A DNA stretch of 64,000 nt, taken from contig NZ_JNZO01000017.1 in the NCBI RefSeq assembly GCF_000717595.1, positions 1 through 64,000 on the forward strand, written 5' to 3'. Below, piece after piece: positions 53,493 through 63,484 of this stretch; position 1 is the stretch's first letter; each line of letters starts with the position of its first letter. A program made the position numbers and the translations under genes. The notes beneath the pieces were generated by a model, which was given only the letters and a program-made list of their open reading frames with translations, ran no database searches and was not told the DNA's origin. The stretch is from Streptomyces flavochromogenes (lineage in GTDB: Bacteria > Actinomycetota > Actinomycetes > Streptomycetales > Streptomycetaceae).

Positions 53493-55734
53493 CGTCGTTC
53501 CTCTCCTCCACGGCCGAAACCGCGGTCGCCGTCACAGCCGTTCCGCGCTGAGCGGGTATTTTCCCACGCGCGTCGGCGACCTCGCGGCACTCGGGCGTTT
53601 CGATGCTGATCCGGGGCAGGAGGCGGTCGAGCCACTTGGGCAGCCACCAGTTCGCCCCGCCGAGCAGGTGCATGAGGGCGGGGACGAGAAGCGTCCGCAG
53701 CACGAAGGCGTCGAGGGCGACGGCCGCCGCGAGCGCGATGCCGAACATCGCGATGACCCGGTCGCCGGAGAGGACGAAGGCGAGGAAGACCGCGATCATG
53801 ATCACCGCGGCGGAGTTGATGACGCGGCTGGTCTCGGCGAGGCCGACCCGGACCGCCCGCCGGTTGTCGCCGGTCTCCAGCCACTCCTCGTACATCCGGC
53901 TGACCAGGAAGACCTGGTAGTCCATGGAGAGTCCGAAGAGGACCGAGACCATGATCACCGGCAGGAAGGGTTCGATCGGCCCGGCGCTGCCGAGGCCGAG
54001 GAGCTCGCTCCCCCAGCCCCACTGGAAGATCGCCACGACGACACCGAAGGCACCGGCGACGGCGGCGACGTTCATCACGGCGGCCTTGAGCGGGATGCCG
54101 ATGGAGCGGAAGGCGAGCAGGAGCAGCAGACAGCCCAGCGCGATGACGACACCGACGAAGAGCGGCAGCTTGCCGATGATGATCTCGGCGAAGTCGTCGT
54201 ACGAGGCGGTGACGCCGCCCACGTGCACATCGAGCGAGGTGCCGCTCTCGGCCGGCGGGAGGACGTCCGTGCGGAGCCGGTCGACGAGCTCGCTGGTGGC
54301 CTTGGACTGGGGCGAGGAGTCGGGGACGACGATGAGGACGGCGGTGTCGCCGGAGCTGTTGTACGTGACCGGGGAGACGGACGCCACGCCCTTGGTGGCG
54401 GACAGGGCGGCCGGCAGCTGGTCGAGGGCGACCCGGTCGTCGGCGCCGTCGAGCCCGGCGACCAGGGTGAGGGGCCCGTTCACGCCGGGGCCGAAGCCGT
54501 CGGCGATCAGGTCGTACGCCTGCCGCGTGGTCGCGGTGGCCGGGCCGTTGCCCTGGTCGGAGGTGCCCAGGTGGAGCGAGAGGGTGGGCAGCGCGAGGAC
54601 GCCCATGACGACGGCGGCGACGATCCCGAGGAGCTTGGGGTGCCGCTCGACGAAGGCGGACCAGCGGGCGGCGAAGCCGGTGGGCAGCTCGGGCTGCGGC
54701 CCGTGCTCGGCGAGCGTCCGGCGTTCGCGCCGGGACAGCGCCCGCATGCCGATGAGGGAGAGAAGCGCCGGCAGGAGGGTGACGGAGGCCGCCACCGTGA
54801 GGACGACGGTGAGGGAGGCGGCGATGGCGACGCCGTTGAGGAAGCTGAGCCGCAGGATCAGCATGCCGAGGAGGGCGATGCAGACGGTGGCTCCGGCGAA
54901 GACGACGGCGCGGCCGGTGGTGGCGACGGCGGTCTCGGCGGCCTCGGCGACGGAGAGCCCGCGTTTCAGGCCTCTGCGGTGCCGGGTGACGATGAAGAGG
55001 GCGTAGTCGATGCCGACGCCGAGGCCGACGAGCATGCCGAGCATGGGGGCGAAGTCGGCGACGGTCATCAGATGGCCGAGGAGCACGATCCCGGAGTAGG
55101 CGATGCCGACGCTGACGAGCGCGGTCGCGATGGGGAGCGCGGAGGCGGCGAGAGAGCCGAAGGCGAGGAAGAGGACGACGGCCGCGACGGCGACGCCGAC
55201 GACTTCGGCGATGTGTCCGCCGGGGGCTTCGGTGAGGGCGACGGCGCTGCCGCCGAGTTCGACGGCGAGTCCGTCGGCTTCGTTCGCGGCGGCCTTGGCG
55301 GTGTCGACGAGAGCCCGGGCCTGCGCCTCGGGGATGTCGTCGGCCTGCTCGTGGAAGGTGACGGTGGCGTAGGCGGTGTGCCCGTCCTCGCTGACCTGGC
55401 CCCGGGTGTCGCCGTACGGGGAGGTCACGGTGGCGATGCCGGGGAGTTCGGCGACCTGGTCGAGCATGGCGGTCATGCGACGCTCGACGCCGTCGGCGCG
55501 GACGCTGCCCTTGTCGGTGTGCCAGACGATGGTGTCGCTGTCACCGCCGAGGCCGTGGAAGCCGCGCTCCAGGAGGGCGGTCGCACGGCCGGACTCGGTT
55601 CCGGGGACCTCGTAGTCGTTGGAGTACGAGCTGCCGGCGGCGACTGCCGCGGTGCCGACCCCGCCGAGGGCGACGAGCCACAGCAGGACGGCGACGAGGC
55701 GGTGCTTGATGCACCACCGTGCGATGGCTGCCAA
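53470..55734 (-). CDS. MMPL/RND-family membrane transporter
   Basis: 754 residues from TTG 55732-55734, chosen because AGGGAG lies eight bases upstream and the N terminus (LAAIARWCIKHRLVAVLLW) matches the family. 12 transmembrane helices in two halves with large extracellular loops (about 40-170, 370-520). The signature DYALFIVTRHR and DYQVFLVSRMYEE (proton-relay Asp residues) marks each half. MMPL proteins export lipids or siderophores; the substrate is unknown. Separated from plc by a terminator (55867-55915); an operator-like palindrome CAAACG-TGAT-CGTTTG lies upstream. Confidence 0.87.
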   Translation of the reverse strand: MAAIARWCIKHRLVAVLLWLVALGGVGTAAVAAGSSYSNDYEVPGTESGRATALLERGFHGLGGDSDTIVWHTDKGSVRADGVERRMTAMLDQVAELPGIATVTSPYGDTRGQVSEDGHTAYATVTFHEQADDIPEAQARALVDTAKAAANEADGLAVELGGSAVALTEAPGGHIAEVVGVAVAAVVLFLAFGSLAASALPIATALVSVGIAYSGIVLLGHLMTVADFAPMLGMLVGLGVGIDYALFIVTRHRRGLKRGLSVAEAAETAVATTGRAVVFAGATVCIALLGMLILRLSFLNGVAIAASLTVVLTVAASVTLLPALLSLIGMRALSRRERRTLAEHGPQPELPTGFAARWSAFVERHPKLLGIVAAVVMGVLALPTLSLHLGTSDQGNGPATATTRQAYDLIADGFGPGVNGPLTLVAGLDGADDRVALDQLPAALSATKGVASVSPVTYNSSGDTAVLIVVPDSSPQSKATSELVDRLRTDVLPPAESGTSLDVHVGGVTASYDDFAEIIIGKLPLFVGVVIALGCLLLLLAFRSIGIPLKAAVMNVAAVAGAFGVVVAIFQWGWGSELLGLGSAGPIEPFLPVIMVSVLFGLSMDYQVFLVSRMYEEWLETGDNRRAVRVGLAETSRVINSAAVIMIAVFLAFVLSGDRVIAMFGIALAAAVALDAFVLRTLLVPALMHLLGGANWWLPKWLDRLLPRISIETPECREVADARGKIPAQRGTAVTATAVSAVEERNDDVRDIAG

Positions 55735-55821
55735 AGGACGTGCTCCCTGGGTGGTTCGAGGATCTTCAGCGGGAACAGCCCGAAAAAGAACGCTTGACCT
55801 ACGTGCGCCCACTGTGGCAGC

Positions 55822-55837
55822 CAAACGTGATCGTTTG
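55822..55837. promoter_or_regulatory. Palindromic operator upstream of MMPL gene
   Basis: CAAACG-TGAT-CGTTTG is a perfect inverted repeat about 90 bases before the MMPL start. It looks like a TetR- or MarR-type site; no such gene is adjacent. Confidence 0.4.
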
Positions 55838-55866
55838 CCCGTTTCGTGTCGATGCTCACAGGCATG

Positions 55867-55915
55867 CCCGCAGGGTCGGGGCGGAGGTCCTGGACCTCGG
55901 TCCCGACCCTCCGGG
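55867..55915 (-). terminator. plc terminator
   Basis: CCCG-AGGGTCGGG (55867-55880) pairs with CCCGACCCT-CGGG (55902-55915), with a further GAGGT/ACCTC pairing inside. It lies 23 bases after the phospholipase C stop and upstream of the MMPL start. Confidence 0.75.
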
Positions 55916-55937
55916 CACAACGGCTCACCGTGGGTGC

Positions 55938-58037
55938 TCAGCCGGAGACGCTCGCGCGGCCGTTCTCGATGTGACCCATGAGCCGGCGGCGGAATCCACC
56001 GGGCGCGGTCACCTCGATGTCGTACCAGCCGTGCGCGTCGGCGGCCGAGTGCACGACGGTACGGGTCTTCCCGGGCTTCACGGTGACGGTGCGGGTCCAG
56101 TCCTCGATGTCGTGATCGTCGACGTACCCGAGCGGCCGCACGGTGAAGGAGACGGACGCCGAGCCCGTGTTCCGTACGGTGAGGTGCAGGTCACGGTCGT
56201 GATGATCGATCCGGGAGGCGAGCGCGGCGCCGCCGGTCGCGGGTCCCTCGAACTCGCGGCGGAAGCCGTTGGGGCCGGTGATCGTGAAGCGGTAATGATC
56301 ACCCGGAACGGGGACGGTCCACTCCCCCGTCCCCCTGACGTCCTTGTGCTGCGGGACGGCGAACTCACCCGCGTACGGGTAGAGCGCGAAGTGCGCGCTC
56401 GCCTTCCCCTTGTTGCTGAGCGCCACGCGCACGGAGCCGGACGCGGAGGCCTCCGAGGTCACGGCGGCGTCCGGCTGGTACGGGAGCGGGCGGGCGCGGC
56501 GGGCGCCGGGCTCCTGGACGGGCATCCGCTGCACGGCCGGGGGCTGTGGCCGCCAGCGGCCGCTGAAGGGCGGGATCGGGCCCGGCTGGTCGACATCGGG
56601 CTGCCGGCGGCCCCGCTGGAAGTCGAAGGCGGAGGTGAGGTCGCCGGTGACGGCCCGGCGCCAGGGGGTGATGTTGGGCTCCCGGATGCCCGTGAGCTTC
56701 TCCAGGAAACGGATCACCGAGGTGTGGTCGAAGGTCTCGGAGCAGACGTAGCCGCCGACCGACCAGGGGGAGACGACGAGCAGCGGGACGCGGATGCCGA
56801 GGCCGGTGGGCAGGCCCTTCCAGCGCTCGTCCGTGTTCTCGGCCGGCGGGACCGGCGGCGGCACGTGGTCGAAGAAGCCGTCGTTCTCGTCGTAGTTGAT
56901 CAGGACGACGGTGTGGCGCCAGACGTCCGGGTGCGCGCCGAGGGCGTCGAGCACCTTGTAGACGAGGGTCGCGGAGGCGATCGGCGAGGAGGAGCCGGGG
57001 TGCTCGGAGTCGATCGCGGACGGCACGAGGTAGGAGACCTCGGGGAGGGTGCCGGCGGCGACGTCGGCGCGGAAGGCGTCGGCGAGGGTGCCGCTCTCGA
57101 CACGGCGCAGTCCGCGCTCGAAGAGGGAGCGCTCGGCCTCGGTGAGGGTCGCCACGCCCTCCTCCAGGAGGCCGAGGAGGCGGGTGCGCTCGGCGGCGTC
57201 GTCGGTGTCGCGGACGGCGGCGTAGAAGGACTCCATGAAGGTGTGCCCGCCGGTTCCGGCGAGCGCCTTGCGGGCGATCTTCTTGAAGCTGGTGAAGAAC
57301 TCGATGTTGTTGTCGGTGAAGTTCTCCCACTCGGTGTACGTCTTCCAGCTGCGCCCGGCGGCTTCGAGCCGCTCGGCGTAGGTGGGCCAGCCGTAGCCGG
57401 GGTGGGTGCCCTCGGCGTACGCGGCGTTGGTGACGGCGCGGCTGCCGTCGGCCTCGAAGCCGGTCCAGCCGGACCAGAGGTGGTTGCGGTTGGGGCTCGT
57501 CGACGTGTGGATGGACGAGTGGTAGGCGTCGCAGATGGTGAAGGTGTCGGCGAGCTCGTAGTGCAGGGGGATGTCCCGCCGGTCGTAGTACGCCATGGTC
57601 GCGGCGGTCTTGGCCGAGACCCACCCGTCCATCCAGCCGTCGCGCCAGGCCTTCCCGCCGCCGCCCCAGGAGTGGTCGAGGTCCCCGATGTACTGGAGGT
57701 TCTTCTGCTGTGTCTCGGCGGCGCCGCGGATCGGGAAGGGCAGCACGGTCCGGCCGAGCGCGGCGGGCTGCTCGAACACGGGCTTGCCGGAGGGCAGCTC
57801 GACGGCGTTGCGGTCGGAGAAGCCGCGGACGCCGCGGAGGGTGCCGAAGTAGTGATCGAAGGAACGGTTCTCCTGCATCAGGATCACCACGTGCCGAACC
57901 GCCGACATCCCGCCGGCCGGCGGCTCCGCGGCCATCGCGGCCTGCAACGACGGCGGCAGCAACGAACCGGCTGCGGCAACACCGAGGGCGCCTCCGCCCA
58001 GTGCGAGGAGCCTTCTGCGGGACATCTCGGATGACAA
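55938..58037 (-). CDS. Tat-secreted phospholipase C (phosphocholine-specific type)
   Basis: 699 residues from TTG 58035-58037, favoured by GGAGGT five bases upstream; ATG 58023-58025 is four codons later. Tat signal SRRRLLALGGGALGVAAAG. The phosphoesterase domain has VVILMQENRSFDHYFGTLRGVRGF, INYDENDGFFDHV and SPWSVGGYVCSETFDHTS (metal and active-site regions), and two C-terminal domains follow (about 505-690) as in PLC of Pseudomonas and streptomycetes. Cleaves phosphatidylcholine or sphingomyelin, supplying phosphate and choline. The direct repeat at 58153-58185 and IR at 58058-58083 lie upstream; a PHO-box would fit the role. Confidence 0.9.
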   Translation of the reverse strand: MSSEMSRRRLLALGGGALGVAAAGSLLPPSLQAAMAAEPPAGGMSAVRHVVILMQENRSFDHYFGTLRGVRGFSDRNAVELPSGKPVFEQPAALGRTVLPFPIRGAAETQQKNLQYIGDLDHSWGGGGKAWRDGWMDGWVSAKTAATMAYYDRRDIPLHYELADTFTICDAYHSSIHTSTSPNRNHLWSGWTGFEADGSRAVTNAAYAEGTHPGYGWPTYAERLEAAGRSWKTYTEWENFTDNNIEFFTSFKKIARKALAGTGGHTFMESFYAAVRDTDDAAERTRLLGLLEEGVATLTEAERSLFERGLRRVESGTLADAFRADVAAGTLPEVSYLVPSAIDSEHPGSSSPIASATLVYKVLDALGAHPDVWRHTVVLINYDENDGFFDHVPPPVPPAENTDERWKGLPTGLGIRVPLLVVSPWSVGGYVCSETFDHTSVIRFLEKLTGIREPNITPWRRAVTGDLTSAFDFQRGRRQPDVDQPGPIPPFSGRWRPQPPAVQRMPVQEPGARRARPLPYQPDAAVTSEASASGSVRVALSNKGKASAHFALYPYAGEFAVPQHKDVRGTGEWTVPVPGDHYRFTITGPNGFRREFEGPATGGAALASRIDHHDRDLHLTVRNTGSASVSFTVRPLGYVDDHDIEDWTRTVTVKPGKTRTVVHSAADAHGWYDIEVTAPGGFRRRLMGHIENGRASVSG

Positions 58038-58057
58038 GACCGACCTCCAGTCGACGA

Positions 58058-58083
58058 CCAATGGTTCGCCATCGAGCCATTGG
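58058..58083. promoter_or_regulatory. Inverted repeat in the plc 5' region
   Basis: CCAATGG (58058-58064) and CCATTGG (58077-58083), a perfect 7-base inverted repeat with 12 bases between, sit 21-46 bases before the plc start codon. It may be an operator or a 5' UTR hairpin. Confidence 0.4.
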
Positions 58084-58152
58084 GTGGTACGCCGGGGACG
58101 GTAGTGAGACGGGATGACGGAAAGAAGACCCGACGGGGACGCGGTGGTGAAC

Positions 58153-58185
58153 GTCCAAGAGAACGTGACAGGAGTCCAAGTGACC
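58153..58185 (-). promoter_or_regulatory. Direct-repeat operator upstream of plc, twin of 6424-6457
   Basis: GTCCAAG at 58153-58159 and GTCCAAGTGACC at 58174-58185, 21 bases start to start. In the plc direction: GGTCACTTGGA (10/11 to a PHO-box repeat as I recall it), then GTTCTCTTGGA (9/11), then GTTCACC. The 200-base gap between plc and the kinase gene has no other gene. Confidence 0.55.
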
Positions 58186-58285
58186 TCCCCCACCGCTCCT
58201 GCCCCCTCCGCGTTGACCGCGGACCCATCGGAACGGCAAGCTGACTCTCTGTCAATCACTGTGCCCTGGGGGAAATTTGAGCAGC

Positions 58286-60136
58286 ATGGCACACCACATC
58301 GGGCCCGACTCCGCACCTGACCGGTACCGGCTGCTGCGGTCCATCGGGCGGGGCGGCGAGGCCGTGCTCTATCTCGCCGAGATCGAGCTGGCCGGTGGTA
58401 CCGAGCCCGTCGTCGTGAAGGTCCTCGACGCGAAGACCACCATCACGCCCGAGGTCTTCGAGCGGGTCAGCCAGAAGTGGAACGAGCAGGCGGAACTGCT
58501 GCGCTTCGTCCACCGGCCCGGTGTCGTCGGCGTACGGGAGCACTTCCAGGGGCCGCCGATCCACCGGTCCGGCGAGTCCGGGACGATCACCGGCCGGGCC
58601 CTGGCCCTCGTCATGAACCATGTCGACGGCCTCGACCTGCGCGACTGGCGGGCCGAACGGACCCTGGCCACGGCCGCCGAGCGGCGCGAGGTGATGCGGA
58701 CGCTCGAGCAGCTCGCCGACGTCCTCGACTGGCTGCACTCCGGCAAGGCCACCCCGTCCGGGCGGACCGTCGTCCACGGCGACCTGTCCCCGGGCAACGT
58801 CATGGTCGACGAGCACGGGCAGGCGACCCTCGTCGACTTCGGCCTGAGCAAACTGACCGCCGACCACCAGACGGCCGAGGTGTGGTTCACCCCCGGCTAC
58901 GCGGCCCCCGAGATCTTCGAGGGCAAGCGCACTCCGGGCACGGACCGCTACGCCTTCGGCGCCATCGCGTACTTCCTCCTCAGCGGCCAGTCCCCGCCGA
59001 CCGCCCCCGAGCAGCTGGCGGCCGCGCTCGGCACGCTGCCGCAGGTCGCGGGCCTTCCCGCCGAGCAGCGGGACCGGGTGCTGAGCATCGCCGCGGCCGC
59101 CCCGGGCCGGCGGCCGCTGTCCCTGTCGGCCTGGGTGAAGGACGTGCGGCACGGGGTGGTGTCGACGACGACCTCCCGCCCGGCGACCGTCGCGGACGCG
59201 GTCCCGGCCGCGCCGCCCCAGAAGCCGTCGACGCCGCCCCTGCCGGTGACACCCCCGCCGCCCGCGGCCACGCCGGTGGCGGCCGCGCCGGTGGCGGCAC
59301 CGCAGCCGGTCGCCCCGCAGCCCGTGTCGGCCGCGCAGCCCGCCGCACCGCAGCCCTCCACGGAGCCGCCCACCGTCGCCACGCCCGGCCTCGGGCCGCC
59401 GACGGCTCCCCCGGCGTCCCTGGCGGCGGAGACGGCACCTCCCCGCGCACCCGAACCGCGCCGCCGCCGCAAGGCCCCGCTCATCGGGGCCGTGGCCGGG
59501 ATCCTGGTGGTCGCCGTCCTCGCGGTGATCGGCGTCCAACTGCTCGGCGACAAGGAGGACAAGGGCACCGAGGGCAAGGGCGGCACGCCCTCCGCCACCG
59601 TCACCACGGAGCCGACGGCCGACCCCGCCACCGAGGCCCCGACCGAGGAGCCCACCGCGGAGCCGGCGACCGACGAGCCGACCGACACGGCGACGACAGA
59701 CCCGGCGGAGTCGGCGAGTCCGACCGACGACCCCGGGACCGTGCCGGACGCGCCCACCGCCGATCTGACCACCCTCGCCTCCGTCAGCGAACCCGACAGG
59801 TTCTCCGTCGGCACCGCGAAGATCGACACCAAGGAGTACGGAGCCGCCCTCATCGGCGACTGCTACAACGGCGCGTACGTCGAGTACGACCTCAACCGCG
59901 AGTGGTCGTGGTTCGACTTCACCGCCGGCATCGACGACGGATCGAACATCGAGACCGCCCGCGTCATCGTCTCCGTGGACGACCAGCCGGCCCTCTTCAA
60001 CGAGACCGTCGACCTGGGCAAGCCGATCAAGAAGACGCTGAAGATCGAAGGGGCGCTGCGGCTGCGTCTCAAGGTCGAGGAGACCTGCACCGACGAGGGC
60101 AGCGGAGTGATCGCGGCCCCGATTCTGCGCCGCTGA
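58286..60136 (+). CDS. Membrane-anchored Ser/Thr protein kinase-like protein with NPCBM domain
   Basis: 616 residues from ATG 58286; TTG 58277 is a possible earlier start. Kinase fold (10-290): Gly loop GRGGEAVLYLAE, Lys45 in VVVKVL, catalytic loop HGDLSPGN (164-171; HGD instead of HRD), DFG at 184. A long Pro/Ala linker (about 300-390) precedes a transmembrane helix (about 397-418), a Thr/Glu/Pro-rich extracellular stalk and a C-terminal NPCBM-like sensor domain (about 500-616). The HGD and short activation loop suggest weak or atypical activity, but Lys and DFG are present. Divergent from plc. Confidence 0.84.
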   Translation: MAHHIGPDSAPDRYRLLRSIGRGGEAVLYLAEIELAGGTEPVVVKVLDAKTTITPEVFERVSQKWNEQAELLRFVHRPGVVGVREHFQGPPIHRSGESGTITGRALALVMNHVDGLDLRDWRAERTLATAAERREVMRTLEQLADVLDWLHSGKATPSGRTVVHGDLSPGNVMVDEHGQATLVDFGLSKLTADHQTAEVWFTPGYAAPEIFEGKRTPGTDRYAFGAIAYFLLSGQSPPTAPEQLAAALGTLPQVAGLPAEQRDRVLSIAAAAPGRRPLSLSAWVKDVRHGVVSTTTSRPATVADAVPAAPPQKPSTPPLPVTPPPPAATPVAAAPVAAPQPVAPQPVSAAQPAAPQPSTEPPTVATPGLGPPTAPPASLAAETAPPRAPEPRRRRKAPLIGAVAGILVVAVLAVIGVQLLGDKEDKGTEGKGGTPSATVTTEPTADPATEAPTEEPTAEPATDEPTDTATTDPAESASPTDDPGTVPDAPTADLTTLASVSEPDRFSVGTAKIDTKEYGAALIGDCYNGAYVEYDLNREWSWFDFTAGIDDGSNIETARVIVSVDDQPALFNETVDLGKPIKKTLKIEGALRLRLKVEETCTDEGSGVIAAPILRR

Positions 60137-60150
60137 CCGCATACCCCGCC

Positions 60151-60198
60151 CATGTGAACGGCCCCGCACCGGAACTCCGGTGCGGGGCCGTTCACATG
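60151..60198. terminator. Perfect 22-bp bidirectional terminator between the kinase and gatB
   Basis: Arms 60151-60172 and 60177-60198 are perfectly complementary with a four-base loop. It lies 14 bases after the kinase stop and 17 bases after the convergent gatB stop. Confidence 0.9.
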
Positions 60199-60215
60199 TC
60201 CGTACGAGAAGGGGA

Positions 60216-61727
60216 TCAGCCCTCGCTGACGCCCAGCTTCTCCAGGATCAGGTCCTTCACGCGCGCCGCGTCCGCCTGGCCGCGGGTGGCCTTCATGACC
60301 GCGCCGACCAGGGCGCCGACCGCCGCGACCTTGCCGCCGCGGATCTTGTCGGCGATGGCCGCGTTGGCCGCGATGGCCTCCTCGACCGCCGTGCCGAGCG
60401 CGCCCTCGTCGGAGACGACCTTCAGACCGCGCTTCTCGACGACCTGGTCCGGGGTGCCCTCGCCGGCGAGGACGCCCTCGATGACCTGACGGGCCAGCTT
60501 GTCGTTCAGATCGCCGGCGGCGACCAGGGCCGAGACCCGGGCCACGTCCGCCGGGGTGATCGCCAGCTCCTCTAGCGACACGCCCTGCTCGTTGGCGCTT
60601 CGGGCGAGCTCGCCCATCCACCACTTGCGGGCCGAGGCCGCGTCCGCGCCCGCCTCGATCGTCGCGACGATCGCGTCGACCGCGCCGGCGTTGAGGATGG
60701 ACTGCATGTCGTGCTCCGACACACCCCACTCCTCGCGCAGCCGGTTGCGGCGCACCCGGGGCAGCTCGGGCAGCGTGCCCCGCAGCTCCTCCACCCAGGC
60801 ACGGGCCGGGGCGACGGGGACGAGGTCGGGCTCCGGGAAGTACCGGTAGTCCTCGGCGTTGTCCTTGATGCGGCCGGACGTGGTGGAGCCGTCTTCCTCG
60901 TGGAAGTGACGGGTCTCCTGCACGATCGTGCCGCCGGAGGACAGCACCGCGGCGTGGCGCTGGATCTCGAAGCGGGCAGCACGCTCCACCGAACGGAGCG
61001 AGTTGACGTTCTTCGTCTCCGAGCGGGTGCCGAAGGTCTTGGTGCCGTGGGGGCGCAGCGACAGGTTCACGTCGCAGCGCATCTGGCCCTTGTCCATGCG
61101 CGCCTCGGACACGTCGAGCGCGCGGATCAGCTCGCGCAGCTCGGCGACGTACGCCTTGGCGACCTCGGGGGCCCGCTCGCCCGCGCCCTCGATCGGCTTG
61201 GTGACGATCTCGATGAGCGGGATGCCGGCCCGGTTGTAGTCGAGCAGCGAGTGGGACGCGCCGTGGATACGGCCGGTGGCGCCGCCGACGTGCAGCGACT
61301 TGCCGGTGTCCTCCTCCATGTGGGCGCGCTCGATCTCCACGCGGAAGACCTCGCCGTCCTCCAGCTGGACGTCCAGGTAGCCGTTGAAGGCGATCGGCTC
61401 GTCGTACTGGGAGGTCTGGAAGTTCTTCGGCATGTCCGGATAGAAGTAGTTCTTCCGGGCGAAGCGGCACCACTCGGCGATCTCGCAGTGCAGCGCGAGA
61501 CCGATCTTGATGGCGGACTCGACGCCGATCGCGTTGACGACGGGCAGCGAGCCCGGCAGACCGAGGCAGGTCGGGCAGGTCTGCGAGTTCGGCTCGGCGC
61601 CCAGCTCGGTCGAGCAGCCGCAGAACATCTTCGTCTTGGTGCCGAGCTCGACATGGACCTCCAGGCCCATGACGGGGTCGTACTCGGCGAGCGCCGCTTC
61701 GTACGACAGCAGTTCAGTGACAGTCAC
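60216..61727 (-). CDS. gatB: Aspartyl/glutamyl-tRNA amidotransferase subunit B
   Basis: 503 residues. Binds mischarged tRNA and phosphorylates the Glu/Asp side chain in Glu-tRNA(Gln) amidation. Features are [10 protein letters not shown], the zinc site CGC...[21 protein letters not shown] and RYFPEPDL, with YqeY-like tail at the C terminus. Separated from gatA by a small membrane gene, with 16 bases between that gene's stop and gatB ATG. Ends at the perfect terminator. Confidence 0.96.
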   Translation of the reverse strand: MTVTELLSYEAALAEYDPVMGLEVHVELGTKTKMFCGCSTELGAEPNSQTCPTCLGLPGSLPVVNAIGVESAIKIGLALHCEIAEWCRFARKNYFYPDMPKNFQTSQYDEPIAFNGYLDVQLEDGEVFRVEIERAHMEEDTGKSLHVGGATGRIHGASHSLLDYNRAGIPLIEIVTKPIEGAGERAPEVAKAYVAELRELIRALDVSEARMDKGQMRCDVNLSLRPHGTKTFGTRSETKNVNSLRSVERAARFEIQRHAAVLSSGGTIVQETRHFHEEDGSTTSGRIKDNAEDYRYFPEPDLVPVAPARAWVEELRGTLPELPRVRRNRLREEWGVSEHDMQSILNAGAVDAIVATIEAGADAASARKWWMGELARSANEQGVSLEELAITPADVARVSALVAAGDLNDKLARQVIEGVLAGEGTPDQVVEKRGLKVVSDEGALGTAVEEAIAANAAIADKIRGGKVAAVGALVGAVMKATRGQADAARVKDLILEKLGVSEG

Positions 61728-61743
61728 GGTGAGACTTTCCCTC

Positions 61744-61986
61744 TCAGCCCAGCAGGACGTCGTCGTCGCCCAGGCGCTTGAGCTCCCGGTAGAGGATCGC
61801 CAGGCCGGTAACGATGGCGGCGGCGGACACGGCGGAGTCGATCAGCCGCAGCATGTCGTTGTCGTTGCGGGCCAGCTTGGCCTGCTTCGCGACGCTGATG
61901 GCACCGAACGCGGTGGTCGCCAGCGAGACGTAGACGCCGGTCTTCGACTTCTTGAAGTTCTTGGCCTTCTTTGCCATGGCACTCAC
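61744..61986 (-). CDS. Small membrane protein between gatA and gatB
   Basis: 80 residues from GTG 61984-61986, which overlaps the gatA stop (GTGA) and has GAGGAGG ten bases upstream; an ATG at 61977 is less well placed. Very basic N terminus ([14 protein letters not shown]) followed by a hydrophobic segment ([15 protein letters not shown]) and another near residues 50-66. No recognised domain. It is translationally coupled with gatA, so it is co-transcribed with the amidotransferase; whether it has a related function is unknown. Confidence 0.7.
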   Translation of the reverse strand: MSAMAKKAKNFKKSKTGVYVSLATTAFGAISVAKQAKLARNDNDMLRLIDSAVSAAAIVTGLAILYRELKRLGDDDVLLG

Positions 61987-63479
61987 AGCGACGGAGCCTC
62001 CTCAAGCAGCGGGTGCCCCCACTTTTCCACGAAGGCGGCCTCGACGGCGGCGCCGACCTTGTAGAGCCGGTCGTCCTTCATGGCGGGAGCGATGATCTGC
62101 AGGCCGACCGGCAGACCGTCCTCGGGCGCCAGGCCGCAGGGCAGCGACATGGCGGCGTTGCCGGCCAGGTTGGTCGGGATGGTGCACAGGTCCGCGAGGT
62201 ACATCGCCATCGGGTCGTCGGCGCGCTCGCCGATCGGGAAGGCGGTGGTGGGGGTCGTCGGGGAGACGATCACGTCCACCTCCTCGAAGGCCTTCTCGAA
62301 CTCGCGGGTGATCAGGGTCCGGACCTTCTGGGCCGAGCCGTAGTACGCGTCGTAGTAGCCGGAGCTCAGCGCGTACGTACCGAGGATGATGCGGCGCTTG
62401 ACCTCGTCGCCGAAGCCGGCCTCACGGGTGAGGGCGGTGACGTCCTCGGCGGACCGCGTGCCGTCGTCGCCGACCCGCAGGCCGTAGCGCATGGCGTCGA
62501 AGCGGGCCAGGTTGGAGGAGCACTCCGAAGGCGCGATCAGGTAGTAGGCCGAAAGGGCGAGGTCGAAGGTCGGGCAGTCCAGCTCGACGATCTCGGCGCC
62601 CAGCGACTTCAGCAGCTCGACGGACTCGTCGAAGCGCTGCACGACACCGGCCTGGTAGCCCTCGCCGCGGAACTGCTTGACGACACCGACGCGCATGCCG
62701 GCGACCGAGCCGTTGCGGGCGGCCTCGACGACCGGCGGGACCGGGGCGTCGATGGAGGTCGAGTCGAGCGGGTCGTGCCCGGCGATCGCCTCGTGCAGGA
62801 GGGCCGCGTCCAGGACCGTACGGGCGCAGGGGCCGCCCTGGTCGAGGGAGGACGAGAACGCCACCATGCCGTAGCGGGAGACGCCGCCGTAGGTCGGCTT
62901 GACGCCGACGGTGCCGGTGACGGCGGCGGGCTGGCGGATCGAGCCGCCGGTGTCCGTGCCGATGGCGAGGGGCGCCTCGTACGCGGCGAGGGCGGCGGAC
63001 GAGCCACCGCCGGAGCCGCCGGGGATCCGGGTCAGGTCCCAGGGGTTGCCGGTCGGACCGTACGCGCTGTTCTCGGTGGAGGACCCCATGGCGAACTCGT
63101 CCATGTTGGTCTTGCCGAGGATGACGACGTCGGCGGCCTTCAGGTTCTTGACCAGGGTCGCGTCGTACGGCGGGATCCAGCCCTCGAGCATCTTCGAGCC
63201 CACGGTCGTCGGCATGCCGGCGGTGGTGAAGATGTCCTTGAGGGCGAGCGGCACACCGGCGAGCGGGCCGAGCTTCTCGCCGCGGGCGCGCTTCTCGTCG
63301 ACGGCACGGGCCTGGGCGAGCGCGCCCTCACGGTCGACGTGCAGGAAGGCGTGGACCTTCTCGTCGACGGCCTCGATGCGGGCGAGGTGCGCCTCGGTGA
63401 CCTCGACGGCGGTCAGCTCGCCGGCGGCGATCTTCCCGGCGATCTTGGCCGCGGTGAGCTTGATGATGTTGTCCGTCAT
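61983..63479 (-). CDS. gatA: Aspartyl/glutamyl-tRNA amidotransferase subunit A
   Basis: 498 residues, amidase-signature enzyme that releases ammonia from glutamine. The Lys-Ser-cis-Ser triad is in the [20 protein letters not shown] and [13 protein letters not shown] regions. The start ATG 63477-63479 lies 5 bases after the gatC stop. The stop overlaps the next GTG. Confidence 0.97.
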   Translation of the reverse strand: MTDNIIKLTAAKIAGKIAAGELTAVEVTEAHLARIEAVDEKVHAFLHVDREGALAQARAVDEKRARGEKLGPLAGVPLALKDIFTTAGMPTTVGSKMLEGWIPPYDATLVKNLKAADVVILGKTNMDEFAMGSSTENSAYGPTGNPWDLTRIPGGSGGGSSAALAAYEAPLAIGTDTGGSIRQPAAVTGTVGVKPTYGGVSRYGMVAFSSSLDQGGPCARTVLDAALLHEAIAGHDPLDSTSIDAPVPPVVEAARNGSVAGMRVGVVKQFRGEGYQAGVVQRFDESVELLKSLGAEIVELDCPTFDLALSAYYLIAPSECSSNLARFDAMRYGLRVGDDGTRSAEDVTALTREAGFGDEVKRRIILGTYALSSGYYDAYYGSAQKVRTLITREFEKAFEEVDVIVSPTTPTTAFPIGERADDPMAMYLADLCTIPTNLAGNAAMSLPCGLAPEDGLPVGLQIIAPAMKDDRLYKVGAAVEAAFVEKWGHPLLEEAPSL

Positions 63480-63484
63480 GACTG

